Positions 8,544-17,535 of a stretch of DNA of 64,000 nucleotides are shown here, one piece after another. The stretch is from Methanomicrobium mobile BP (lineage in GTDB: Archaea > Halobacteriota > Methanomicrobia > Methanomicrobiales > Methanomicrobiaceae), in contig NZ_JOMF01000006.1 of NCBI RefSeq assembly GCF_000711215.1, positions 186,001-250,000 of the forward strand, written 5' to 3'. Position 1 is the stretch's first letter. Each line of letters begins with the position of its first letter. A program made the translations under genes and the position numbers. Below the pieces are notes generated by a model. The model did no database searches and was not told where the DNA came from. It worked only from the letters and a program-made list of their open reading frames with translations.

Positions 8544-9536
8544 TCATTCCTCCTTTGTCATTGCAACTATGAGCTTATCCGTATCCGCGGTTGCCTGCGG
8601 GAGATACGATGAGAAAGCCTCACGATTATTCAGGAAAAACCTGTCAAAGTCATCAAAGCTCTCCTTTGAGTCATCCTCGACTATGCCCTTAAGCTTTGAG
8701 ACCGCCGCAGACATCTCTTCGATAACGGGAACGACTGACGGGTTCATCTTGAGAATATCGCCGTATAAGCCCGCATCCTGTCCGAGAATCCTTCCGATAA
8801 GCCCCATCTCTATGCGGTAAACGGGGCTCATCACCGAGATCACGGTATCGAGTGTGAGTTTATCTCCGGATTGCTCCGATTTTTCGAGCGTATTTCGGAC
8901 TGCCTCGGCAACCGAGAGCGTTGCGAAATGCACAAGCCCCTGAACAATGCTCATTACCCGGTCATGCTCCCCGGGGGTCATGATGCAGACCGACGCACCT
9001 TCGTTTCTGAAGATATCAAAGAGCAGTTTTTTATCGGATTCGCTGCATCTCACGGGTGTTGCGACTATGGTCTGACCCTTTATCGACGAAAGCGAGGGTC
9101 CGAACATGGGATGAAGCCCCATGACCCGCGCTTCCGATTTGAGCATTGCCTCGACGGGCGGTGTCTTAATGGAGGTAAAATCGCAGAGGAGCTGATTTTT
9201 GTTCATTATCGGCGCTATCTCTTCGATCACCCCGATTGTCTCGTGAATGGGCACGGAAACAATCACGATATCGCATTTGGCGGCAAGATAGCGGTTGGAA
9301 TAGAAGGTATTGACACCCGAACATATGACCTCGATGCCGGCTCTCTCGAATATGCCTCTGAAGAGAGTGCCCATGCCTCCGAAACCGCCGATAATGCCGA
9401 TAAGGACACCGTTATTATCCGCGGAAGAGATACTTCCGCACCCGCGTCCCGCACATCCGGCACATGCAGACTCGCCGTTTAAGGCACGGTCGCCGCATGA
9501 GGCGCAACCTTCTCCGATACCGCATCGAACAGTCAT
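8544..9536 (-). CDS. tyrA: prephenate dehydrogenase with Cys-rich N-terminal extension
   Basis: 330 residues. NAD(P)-dependent oxidative decarboxylation of prephenate, leading to tyrosine. The Rossmann fold starts only at residue 44 (LIGIIGGFGGMG), with GLHPMFGP and the helical C-terminal domain following. The first 42 residues are an extra Gly/Ala/Ser-rich segment with six cysteines (5, 11, 14, 25, 28, 33), including two CxxC pairs. The extension is supported by the short 16-bp gap to the upstream stop and by GAGGT before the ATG. Whether it binds metal is unknown. Confidence 0.93.
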   Translation of the reverse strand: MTVRCGIGEGCASCGDRALNGESACAGCAGRGCGSISSADNNGVLIGIIGGFGGMGTLFRGIFERAGIEVICSGVNTFYSNRYLAAKCDIVIVSVPIHETIGVIEEIAPIMNKNQLLCDFTSIKTPPVEAMLKSEARVMGLHPMFGPSLSSIKGQTIVATPVRCSESDKKLLFDIFRNEGASVCIMTPGEHDRVMSIVQGLVHFATLSVAEAVRNTLEKSEQSGDKLTLDTVISVMSPVYRIEMGLIGRILGQDAGLYGDILKMNPSVVPVIEEMSAAVSKLKGIVEDDSKESFDDFDRFFLNNREAFSSYLPQATADTDKLIVAMTKEE

Positions 9537-9552
9537 TGCATCGAACCTCGGG

Positions 9553-10614
9553 TTATTTCTCCAGAATAGTCTCTTTTACGGCATATCCGAAGTGACGCCC
9601 GCCTTCCTCGACCCTTCCGAGTATGATGTCGCCGGCTTTGAGGTCGACGACGGAGACGGGTTTCCTGTCTCCGCTTACGAGGCGTATCGTCTCAGCATTC
9701 TGAAGGATTGCCGAGATCTCCTTGCCGCCGCTGTCACATTTTCCGCCGTTGCCGACGCTGACCGCCGTCACCAGAAGCATGGGGCGGCGCTCTATCTTCA
9801 CGCGCCCGACCGTCGCCTCGGAGGTCTTTCCGTCCGCACCGGCAATCAGAACGCTGTCGCCTGCCTTAACCTCGGCGAGATACTTTGTCCTGCCGTCCGC
9901 CATCACGGCATAGGCATGGACCGCGCCCGCATTGACACGGAAGGGACGCGGGGCAACATACGGATTTTCAAGCGTTTCGGCATGAACGAGCAGAAATGCC
10001 GAGGAGGAACTGCCTATCATCATACCTTCGCCGTCTTTTAAGAGCGAGCATGTATCGACGCAGACGCGGTCGCCCATGCCGACGGGCTCAACGGATTTTA
10101 CCTTAAACTGCGTCAGCTCGACGCTGCCCGAATTCTCTTTCATCAGTTTTGCGACATCGGATATCACCGACGGCGACGAGGGCTTGAGCATAATGCCGCT
10201 TACGCCTTTTTCGAGAACGCCCAGAGCCATCGCGGCTTCTTTCGCATCCGAGACCGCGGCTATAATCATCTCGGACTGTGCCGCAAGGTTCTCCAGCGGA
10301 ATCACGTTCCAGTCCGTTGTTTTGACAACGACATAGCCCTTCTTCGAGAGTTTTACCGCCTCGTTCTCGCTCTTCTTGTCAGTTATCTCTACTTCGAATA
10401 CGTCTTCGCCGAGAACGAGTTCATCCTTCGGGGAGCACTTTTTTGCCGCGGGGTTCGCCGAATCGGACGATATGACCGCCTTTATCCTTCCCAGACGTTT
10501 TGCCTCATCCAGACTGCCGCCGTCAAGAACAAGCCTGTCGGCGCCCGACTCAATCGCCGTAACCGCGTATTCCTTGTTCCAGCTGCGCAGATCTACCCAG
10601 AATTCTTTCTTCAT
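9553..10614 (-). CDS. aroB': 3-dehydroquinate synthase II
   Basis: 353 residues, matching the archaeal DHQ synthase II family (MJ1249 type), which makes 3-dehydroquinate from the ADH synthase product by oxidative deamination and cyclisation with NAD, not from DAHP. Family landmarks seen: KKEFWVDLRSWNKE at the start, GMGDRVCVDTCSLL, GMMIGSSSSAFLLVHAET and FRVNAGAVHAYAV. It follows the ADH synthase gene by about 50 bp, so the two archaeal first steps are adjacent. Confidence 0.95.
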   Translation of the reverse strand: MKKEFWVDLRSWNKEYAVTAIESGADRLVLDGGSLDEAKRLGRIKAVISSDSANPAAKKCSPKDELVLGEDVFEVEITDKKSENEAVKLSKKGYVVVKTTDWNVIPLENLAAQSEMIIAAVSDAKEAAMALGVLEKGVSGIMLKPSSPSVISDVAKLMKENSGSVELTQFKVKSVEPVGMGDRVCVDTCSLLKDGEGMMIGSSSSAFLLVHAETLENPYVAPRPFRVNAGAVHAYAVMADGRTKYLAEVKAGDSVLIAGADGKTSEATVGRVKIERRPMLLVTAVSVGNGGKCDSGGKEISAILQNAETIRLVSGDRKPVSVVDLKAGDIILGRVEEGGRHFGYAVKETILEK

Positions 10615-10662
10615 GATTATTCCGTTAAATGATGGATATCGGTTATAACCCGAATCCTGAGT

Positions 10663-11445
10663 TTACAGCTTCAATGCCTCTCTGGGATCTTTGTTCCCGT
10701 GGACAACGCAGCAGAGCGCCTGAATGAACTCTTTCGGATTCTCCCTCTGGAACGAGTTTCTTCCGAGTGCCACACCCGCGGCACCGCCCTTTGTGATTGC
10801 CTCGCGGACGGTCTCGAGCGACTCCAGATCCGCGGCTTTTTCGCCGCCCGCAATCAGAACGGGGACGGAACATGCCGAGGTAATCTTCTTGAAACTCACC
10901 GGATCGCCTGTGTAACTTGTCTTGATGAGATCCGCGCCCAGCTCTTCGGCGACTCTGACGCAGTGACCGATTGCCTGCGGAGATTTCGGGTCAATACCCT
11001 CTCCTCTCGGGTAGATCATGATTAAAAGCGGCATTCCCCACTTCGTGCACTCGCGGGAGACCCTGCCGACTTCTTCAATCATCTTGGATTCGTGCGGCGC
11101 TCCGAGGTTTATATGCACGGATACGGCGTCGGCGCCGAGTGCAATCGCCTCTTCGACCGTGCAGACCATGACTTTGTCGTTCGGGTCGGGGTTGAGCGAG
11201 GTGCTTGCCGATAAGTGAACGATAAGCCCTATATCGCGGCCGTGCTTTCTGTGTCCCGCTTTTACCATTCCTTTGTGCAGGACGATTGCGTTTGCGCCGC
11301 CGTCCGAGATGTCGGCTATAATCTTGGGCATATCTCCGAGCCCTTCGATCTGTCCCATGCTGAAACCGTGATCAAGCGGTATGACAACCGTTCTTCCCGT
11401 GTTACGATTCATTATTCTTTCGAGTCTTATTGCTTTTCCAATCAT
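10663..11445 (-). CDS. aroA': ADH synthase (2-amino-3,7-dideoxy-D-threo-hept-6-ulosonate synthase)
   Basis: 260 residues, class I aldolase fold of the MJ0400 family, catalysing the first archaeal step to 3-dehydroquinate. Seen: VVIPLDHGFSMG, LSASTSLNPDPNDK, the tyrosine segment PLLIMIYPRG, the Schiff-base lysine in LIKTSYTGDP and the phosphate loop AGGEKA/GVALGRN. It is one of two paralogues side by side; this copy is nearer DHQ synthase II and so the better candidate for the ADH synthase role. Class I fructose-bisphosphate aldolase is the alternative reading for either copy. Confidence 0.88.
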   Translation of the reverse strand: MIGKAIRLERIMNRNTGRTVVIPLDHGFSMGQIEGLGDMPKIIADISDGGANAIVLHKGMVKAGHRKHGRDIGLIVHLSASTSLNPDPNDKVMVCTVEEAIALGADAVSVHINLGAPHESKMIEEVGRVSRECTKWGMPLLIMIYPRGEGIDPKSPQAIGHCVRVAEELGADLIKTSYTGDPVSFKKITSACSVPVLIAGGEKAADLESLETVREAITKGGAAGVALGRNSFQRENPKEFIQALCCVVHGNKDPREALKL

Positions 11446-11677
11446 TTTGCACTTCTTTTTAATTTTTTATACGTTGTTTTAGACGATTTTAGACTTTCTT
11501 AGACATTATATGACTTATTTTCAGCCTTATATTCACTCTTTTGAGCTGTTTTCAGAGTTCGAACGGTTTTCATGCCCGAACATTTTTGAACATCAATCAG
11601 GTGTACTTATCAGGTGTATATATTAAGTGATCTTGATGGGTTTTTTATTTTTGGTGAGTGACATTTCCGATGCGGCA
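11446..11677. other. intergenic spacer between the aldolase paralogues
   Basis: A/T-rich, 232 bp, no open frame of note. It contains several near-repeats of ttttagac (about 11477-11505) and T-runs. It may hold a separate promoter for the downstream part of the operon, but I see no clear TATA/ribosome-site pair that proves it. Confidence 0.4.
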
Positions 11678-12475
11678 TCACATCTCCGATCTCATGAACT
11701 CTATCGCTTCCGCCGCCGTTCTGCGTTCATGAACTATCATGGTTGCGGCTTTGACGAACAGGTCGGGACGGCTGTGCTGGAAAGCATTCCTTCCGATGGA
11801 TACACCCGCGGCGCCGCCGAGCATCGCGCCCTCGATAATCTCCATTGTCGCCAGATCGTCGGTCTTTGAGCCGCCGGCGATAACAACGGGCACATGGCAG
11901 CCCTCGGTTACCTCGCGGAACGAGTCGGGATCGCCGGTATACACCGTCTTTACGATATCGGCGCCGAGCTCCGAGCCCACGCGTGCGGCAATCTTCACGG
12001 CTTCGAGCGTGTTGTCGCAGTTTATCGATTTGCCGCGCGGATACATCATCGCGAGAAGCGGCATTCCCCATTCCATGCACTCTACGGCGACGCGACCGAG
12101 ATCGGCAAGCATCTGCGCCTCACTGGGAGCGCCGATGTTGACGTGCATCGATACGCCGTCGGCACCCATCTTGAGCGCATTCTGGACGGTGTTCACGATT
12201 ACCTTGTTGTTCGGGTCGGGACCCAGATCGGTGCTTGCCGACAGATGAAGAATCAGACCGATATCGGGACCGATTTTTCTGTGACCGTGGAGTGCAAGTC
12301 CGATATGACCTATGACGGCGTTTGCCCCTCCCTTTGCAAGAAGGTTTACGGTCTCGTCGAGATTTATGAGTCCCGGCAACGGTCCCGATGTGACTCCGTG
12401 ATCCATGGGCACTATGACCGTCGTTTTCGTATCTCTCTTCATGATTCTTTCAAGTCTTATCTCTTTTCCTCTCAT
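11678..12475 (-). CDS. ADH synthase / class I aldolase family paralogue
   Basis: 265 residues, clearly homologous to the next gene (RLERIM, IVPMDHG, LHLSASTDLGPDPNNK, PLLAMMYPRG, Schiff-base lysine in DIVKTVYTGDP, IAGGSK, SIGRNAFQ). Methanogens commonly carry two members, one acting as ADH synthase and the other as a fructose-bisphosphate aldolase-type enzyme that helps make the deoxyhexose precursor; which copy does which cannot be decided by eye. Start at 12475 matches the paralogue's N-terminus; an in-frame ATG at 12511 would add 12 unmatched residues. It appears to be the first gene of the operon, with a TATA-like AAATATATC on the minus strand at about 12658-12666. Confidence 0.85.
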   Translation of the reverse strand: MRGKEIRLERIMKRDTKTTVIVPMDHGVTSGPLPGLINLDETVNLLAKGGANAVIGHIGLALHGHRKIGPDIGLILHLSASTDLGPDPNNKVIVNTVQNALKMGADGVSMHVNIGAPSEAQMLADLGRVAVECMEWGMPLLAMMYPRGKSINCDNTLEAVKIAARVGSELGADIVKTVYTGDPDSFREVTEGCHVPVVIAGGSKTDDLATMEIIEGAMLGGAAGVSIGRNAFQHSRPDLFVKAATMIVHERRTAAEAIEFMRSEM

Positions 12476-13861
12476 TTTAACCCCGTTTTTTTGATAATTT
12501 TGCGTTTTCAATGTTTTTCGGGTTTGCTTTACGCAATTTTACGATTTGCCGATTACATCAGGATTTTCGGATTTCTCTTCAGACTTTGCGGGATCACGAT
12601 TTTTGATATTGACGATAGCTGCGGCTGCACCGAAAAAACAGTAAAATCTCACGATATGATATATTTGCTTGCTTATTTCCGGCGCAGTCATTACTTACTG
12701 ACGATACCAGAAATAGCGATAATAGCCAAAGCTAAAGAAGAATGCGCTGAATACGCTGAATGATTCTGCGAGTACGGACAGCAACTGCTCAGGGACTTTT
12801 GCCGATAACTGAGTCGGTGCTCCGCACATGCCATAATATGTCAATCTGACGGATAATATATTTTATGCCGCCGGAGACGGACGCACGAGTACGGCAAAAA
12901 GAGTCGTTTACAGAATAGTTTGACGTAATTTGACGAGTTTCAAGAATTGAAAAGCAAAATTGTAGATAATCCGCGGGTTTTGATTCCGCGTCATATCCGG
13001 TTTTTCTTATGGGAGGTTTTCTGCTTTTTCGTGTGGGTTTTCGTGCTTGACGCACGTTTTGTTGGATGAAAAGATGACTTATCCGTATGATGTGTGGGTT
13101 TTTGGATTTTCGTTCTTGAGATTTTCAGGTTTTTAGGACTTTAGGTTTTCAGGTCTTGAAATTTTGGGGTTGGGGGTTTTGTGGTTTTGGGGTTTTAGCT
13201 TTAGATTCGGTTTTGTGGTTTCCGGATTTGTTGTGGTTTGTGGTTAGTTTCCGGTTTGTGCTTGTGCTTGTGGACTTGGTTTGTGGTTTTAGTTTATGGA
13301 TTTGCAAGTCTTGATTTTTGGTTTTGGAAGTTTGACTGTTTGTGGTTGCTTATGGTTGCTTTATCTTTTTGGGGGTTGGAATTTCTTTTAGGGTTGGATT
13401 TGTTTGGATTTGTTTGGATTTGTTTGGATTTGTTTGGATTTGTTTGGATTTGTTTGGATTTGTTTGGATTTGTTTGGATTTGTTTGGATTTGTTTGTATG
13501 TTTTCCTGTGCCGTATGTTTGGATTATGCTTGAATGATTACGGAGTTTTCCTTACTTTGTAGCCGTTGTGTATATTTTGACGAGTTGTCAGGTTTCCGAA
13601 AGACCCAGATATTTTGCGGTTATCCGAGCAGGTTTCTGCCTGCTTTTTGTTGTCTGCCCTTCTCCGACACTCTATACAATAAAACCATTCCGCGGCATAT
13701 ATATGAATAATATACCCAAGGAGAGTCGATATAACAAATACGGAGGAGTGTCTGCCGTTTTGTATTGCCGCATTGAACGGAGAAGTTCAATGAAGATACC
13801 GCTGCGGAAAAAAAGATTCGCGGATATCTTGAATTGTTAAGGATTTGACGCAGTTTCGTCA
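12476..13861. other. long non-coding stretch (about 1.4 kb)
   Basis: No convincing gene. The right part of the aromatic operon promoter lies near 12640-12670. From about 13080 to 13500 the plus strand is strongly G+T-biased with runs of G4-G5 separated by T-runs (13166-13192), then nine decamer repeats. Near 13628-13643 there is a small hairpin (gcagg/cctgc) followed by T5. A 45-codon frame from an ATG at 13703 with a TATA-like catatatatga before it is possible but unsupported. The hydrophobic open frame across the decamers is an effect of the repeat. Confidence 0.6.
13401..13490. repeat. decamer tandem repeat (tgtttggatt)n
   Basis: Nine perfect head-to-tail copies of a 10-bp unit, with imperfect copies on both sides (about 13391-13500). 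No spacer sequences, so not a CRISPR. The unit is one helical turn long and lies in a G/T-rich strand-biased region. Confidence 0.97.
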
Positions 13862-14491
13862 TTATTTCAGCTTTATCAGATCCATCTTATTGAAGAACCA
13901 GAACATCCCCGCAAACATCGGAATCATAAGAATGAGTATGACATATGTCATGTCGCCGTACATTCCGAGCGCATACAGCAGAGTGTAAACATAAATGATA
14001 TACATATAGAGTACAATCAGCAGAAGAATCCCCGCAGTTCCCGCATCGTATCTCTCGAGTTCAAGACGGCTCTTATGCTTCCTGCGCCTGTCATACTTCT
14101 TCATATACCAGACAAAGCCCGCAATACACACCATAGCTACGGGAACGGCGAAGACGCCGACCGTCTTATCCGCATACGAATCGACCTCACCGTTTAAGCC
14201 CCAGTGGGTCGGCATTATATCGGGCATCATCGGATATGCAATGAACGCCGTTACGAAATAAAGTGCCAGAAGTATCAGAACCGCGATTTTCAGACATTTT
14301 TCATGCTTTTTTGTCAGAACAATACCCTTCTTTGCGGGCGGGTTCATCGTGTTCGCAGCCGTATCCGCATGTTTTGCACCGCTATTGCCGTCTTTATTGC
14401 CGTATTGATTACCGCTGCCATTGTTGTCTTTATTGCCGCTGTAATTACCGCAGTTCTTGCCGCCGTTATTCACGGACTTCTTTGCCGTCAT
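13862..14491 (-). CDS. DUF1648-domain membrane protein
   Basis: 209 residues. After an odd N-terminal 50 residues rich in Asn, Gly and Lys (low complexity), there are about four membrane segments. The DUF1648 signature (MPDIMPTHWGLNGEVDSYADK) sits between the first and second. This domain occurs in SdpI-type immunity and related membrane proteins; the role in archaea is not known. It is divergent from iorA. Confidence 0.8.
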   Translation of the reverse strand: MTAKKSVNNGGKNCGNYSGNKDNNGSGNQYGNKDGNSGAKHADTAANTMNPPAKKGIVLTKKHEKCLKIAVLILLALYFVTAFIAYPMMPDIMPTHWGLNGEVDSYADKTVGVFAVPVAMVCIAGFVWYMKKYDRRRKHKSRLELERYDAGTAGILLLIVLYMYIIYVYTLLYALGMYGDMTYVILILMIPMFAGMFWFFNKMDLIKLK

Positions 14492-14638
14492 TCGGATATA
14501 TGTTGTATTTCCGCTCTAAAAAAGATACACGAACTTAAACCCGTGACGGCGGCGGCAGTCGCGGCGGCATAATAAAAAATGCCGCATAACAATTCATTCA
14601 GACAGATTAAAGGCAATATACATACAAATACTGGTAAT

Positions 14639-16426
14639 ATGGTTACAAGATACATGCTTGGAAACGAGGCAATAGCATATGCCTGCTGTGAGGCAAACCT
14701 CGACTTTGCAAGCGGATATCCGGGAACACCTTCATCCGAGGTCATAGACACTCTCAGGGCACAGAAACTGCGCGATTTTTACGTTGAATGGTCGGTAAAC
14801 GAAAAAGTGGCGTTCGAGAACGCACTCGGAGCGGCATGGACGGGTGTTCGCTCGCTCTTTACCACCAAACATGTCGGACTTAACGTCGCCGCCGACCCGC
14901 TCATGACAAGCGGATATACTGGCGTAAAAGGCGGATTCGTCATTCTCTCGGCAGACGACCCGTATGCACACAGCTCACAGAACGAACAGGATTCAAGAAT
15001 ATATGCGAAGTTTGCCGGCATTTTCTGTCTGGACCCGGCAAATGTCCAGGAGGCGCATGACATGATACTCACAGCGTATCCGCTGTCAGAAGAGTTCGAG
15101 ATACCCGTCCTCTTCCGCCCGACCACAAGAATCTGCCATTCCAAGAGCAATGTCGGGTTAAACGAAATAGGTAAGGACGGAGTCGGAACGGAGCACAGAA
15201 CCGGCGACTTCGGTAAAGACCCCAAGCAGTATGTCGTCGTTCCGGCGCATACCCGCATCCTTCACAAGAAACTCATAGAGAAGCAGGATGCGATGGCAGA
15301 GCATCTCGTCAAACTCGGTCTGAACCGTGCGGAGATAAAGGAAGGAAGCAAGACCGCGGTTATCGCCGGCGGCATCGCTGCGGAATACGTAAGAGAGATT
15401 CTGCCCGATGACATGTCCTTTGCCGTGATAGGCGCATATCCGATTGACACGGAGTGGCTCGCCTCTTTTGTCGGTCGGCATGAGAAAGTCCTCGTCGTCG
15501 AGGAACTTGCTCCGGTCATCGAGGAGGAAGTAAGGCAGGTTGCCGGCAAGACAGGTGTCTTCGGAAAGAAAAACGGCTGCGTCCCCTACGACGGCGAACT
15601 CACACTCGAGAAAGTATCCGCCGCATTCGAAAAAGCGGGCATAAAAAGCCGCCGCTCTTTTGCACCGGTCGCTCCCGTCGCCGACCTTCCGCCCAGACCG
15701 CCGATTCTCTGCGCAGGCTGCGGACACCGTGCGGTATTCTACGCGATGAAGAAGGTATTCGGAAAAGATGCGGTCTTCCCCTCGGATATCGGCTGCTATA
15801 CTCTGGGCATTCAGCTCGGAACCGTCGACACCACAATCTGTATGGGTGCATCGATAACAATCGGCAGCGGCATCTCCCACGTCGACAATAAACAGATTGT
15901 CAGCACAATCGGCGACTCCACCTTCCTGCACACGGGAATTCCGGGACTCATCAACGCCGTTTACAACGGAGCAAACCAGACCGTGGTCATCCTCGATAAC
16001 AGAATCACGGCAATGACCGGACATCAGCCCAACCCGAACACGGGAATAACGGCAAAGGGCGAAATATCGCCGACAATCTCCCTCGAAGCAATCTGTCGCG
16101 CCTGCGGTGCGACCTTTGTCGAGACCGTCGATCCCTACGATCTACTTCTGCTCCTTCAGACATCTACAAAGGCAAAGGATACGAAAGGCGTCAAGGTCAT
16201 CATTGCAAGGCAGCCCTGCGTTATCGCCGCAAAGAAGAGCGGACTCAAACGGAGAAGGCTTACGGTTAACCCAGATGTCTGCATAGGCTGTAAGGCATGT
16301 GTCAGATTCGGATGCCCGGCAATAGAGTTCTTCGACAAGACGGCGTCAATCACCGAACTTTGCAGCGGATGCGGAATCTGCGCGGAGATTTGTCCCAAAT
16401 CAGCCATATCGCAGGAGGTAATCTGA
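14639..16426 (+). CDS. iorA: indolepyruvate:ferredoxin oxidoreductase, alpha subunit
   Basis: About 595 residues. Oxidatively decarboxylates aryl pyruvates (indolepyruvate, phenylpyruvate, hydroxyphenylpyruvate) with CoA, reducing ferredoxin; in methanogens it can also run toward aromatic amino acid salvage. Seen: GYPGTPSSEVIDTL near the N-terminus, the TPP-binding segment GDSTFLHTG...NAVYN...DNRITAMTGHQPNP, and two 4Fe-4S motifs at the end (CIGCKACVRFGCP, CSGCGICAEICP). The start at 14639 (MVTRYMLGNEAIA) matches the family; an ATG at 14579 would add 20 residues. It overlaps iorB directly (TGAATG). Confidence 0.95.
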   Translation: MVTRYMLGNEAIAYACCEANLDFASGYPGTPSSEVIDTLRAQKLRDFYVEWSVNEKVAFENALGAAWTGVRSLFTTKHVGLNVAADPLMTSGYTGVKGGFVILSADDPYAHSSQNEQDSRIYAKFAGIFCLDPANVQEAHDMILTAYPLSEEFEIPVLFRPTTRICHSKSNVGLNEIGKDGVGTEHRTGDFGKDPKQYVVVPAHTRILHKKLIEKQDAMAEHLVKLGLNRAEIKEGSKTAVIAGGIAAEYVREILPDDMSFAVIGAYPIDTEWLASFVGRHEKVLVVEELAPVIEEEVRQVAGKTGVFGKKNGCVPYDGELTLEKVSAAFEKAGIKSRRSFAPVAPVADLPPRPPILCAGCGHRAVFYAMKKVFGKDAVFPSDIGCYTLGIQLGTVDTTICMGASITIGSGISHVDNKQIVSTIGDSTFLHTGIPGLINAVYNGANQTVVILDNRITAMTGHQPNPNTGITAKGEISPTISLEAICRACGATFVETVDPYDLLLLLQTSTKAKDTKGVKVIIARQPCVIAAKKSGLKRRRLTVNPDVCIGCKACVRFGCPAIEFFDKTASITELCSGCGICAEICPKSAISQEVI

Positions 16427-17056
16427 ATGACGCAACAGGCAGGCACAGGCACAAAGGCAGGCACTTCACGCGGAACCGGGGACAACGACAGCTTTGATCT
16501 CCTTATCGTAGGCGTCGGCGGTCAGGGAACCATTCTGGCGTCCAACATCATAGGCGAGGCATGCATACTCGAGGGGCGCAATGTCCGTTCCGCCGAGACG
16601 CACGGCATGGCACAGAGAGGCGGCAGTGTCGAGACGCATATCAGAATCGACGGCAGATACGGTCCGCTTGTCCCCACGGGTGCGGCGGACATGATTATCT
16701 CGTTCGATCTCCTTGAAGCACTGCGCTATCGCCATTTCCTTAAGCCGAGCGGCACCGTGGTCTCGGCTGAGGGTATCGTCGTCCCCATCTCCGCATTCCA
16801 GAACAATATCGAGATTCCGTCCGCGGATTGGATAAAAGAGCAGATGTCGGATATAAAACTGATTACGGTCGATGCCGGAAAACTGGCAAAGGATGCCGGA
16901 AGCATTCTCTCCCAGAATGTCGTGATGCTCGGCGCCGCCGCAAAGATACTGCCGCTTAATAAGGAATCTCTTCTTAAAGCAGTGGAAGAACTTGTCCCGA
17001 AGAAGACGGTTGAGATCAACAAAAAGGCTTTCCTTCTGGGATACGAGAGCGCTTAA
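16427..17056 (+). CDS. iorB: indolepyruvate:ferredoxin oxidoreductase, beta subunit
   Basis: 209 residues, starting immediately after the iorA stop. Gamma-type 2-oxoacid oxidoreductase fold with VGVGGQGTILASNIIGEA and ETHGMAQRGGSVETHI. The first 20 or so residues are a Thr/Gly-rich low-complexity tail not expected in the family. Together with IorA it forms the heterodimeric enzyme. Its place next to the aromatic operon suits a role in aryl-acid assimilation. Confidence 0.95.
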   Translation: MTQQAGTGTKAGTSRGTGDNDSFDLLIVGVGGQGTILASNIIGEACILEGRNVRSAETHGMAQRGGSVETHIRIDGRYGPLVPTGAADMIISFDLLEALRYRHFLKPSGTVVSAEGIVVPISAFQNNIEIPSADWIKEQMSDIKLITVDAGKLAKDAGSILSQNVVMLGAAAKILPLNKESLLKAVEELVPKKTVEINKKAFLLGYESA

Positions 17057-17161
17057 GCTCTCATTTTGACTTTTTTGCCGCGGGGATCATGCGGTCCCGC
17101 ATATTTGCAATATTGCAAGAGTTTAAAAAGAATTAAAATGTGACAGGAAAAAGTACTAGTC

Positions 17162-17401
17162 ATGAATGAACGACAAATATACGGCGGCGCTATGCTGTCG
17201 GCTGCCAGCCTTACGGTCTCGTGCGTACTGGTTACAATGATTATTCTTGCCAGAAACGCGGGAAACGAGGTAGACGCATGGGTGGGATACGCGCTTATAG
17301 GCACTGCGGTTCTTCTTATCGTTGGGATATTTACAATAATCTACAAAATGAATGCGGACGAGAGTCCCGAGAGCACAACGGCGGCATCTCCCGCAAAATA
17401 A
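17162..17401 (+). CDS. small two-helix membrane protein
   Basis: 79 residues with two hydrophobic segments (about 9-30 and 41-62) and a charged, Ser/Thr/Ala-rich C-tail. No family recognised. The start is the ATG at 17162, about 105 bp after iorB and on the same strand; codon use resembles its neighbours, so it is probably a real gene. Confidence 0.6.
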   Translation: MNERQIYGGAMLSAASLTVSCVLVTMIILARNAGNEVDAWVGYALIGTAVLLIVGIFTIIYKMNADESPESTTAASPAK

Positions 17402-17535
17402 TGCGGTTTTTGCGGTTAACGCGAGAAACCTTGAGACACGTGACAGACGCAGAGGTCTCGGAGGCGTATGTCTCCCGTGAAGATCTTCGCACGCATCCGT
17501 GACACAACCGAAAACAACCTGAATTACTCCTTTTT

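Noticed and set aside
12476-12511. Upstream ATG (12511) for the second aldolase gene
   Set aside because: It adds 12 residues not matched by the neighbouring paralogue, whose N-terminus aligns with the start at 12475.
13238-13537. Hydrophobic plus-strand frame over the decamer repeat
   Set aside because: Its sequence (repeated Leu/Phe/Trp) is forced by the tandem repeat; no ribosome site and no family.
13703-13840. 45-codon frame after a TATA-like sequence
   Set aside because: No ribosome site directly before the ATG, composition not protein-like and no family; kept only as a remark in the spacer entry.
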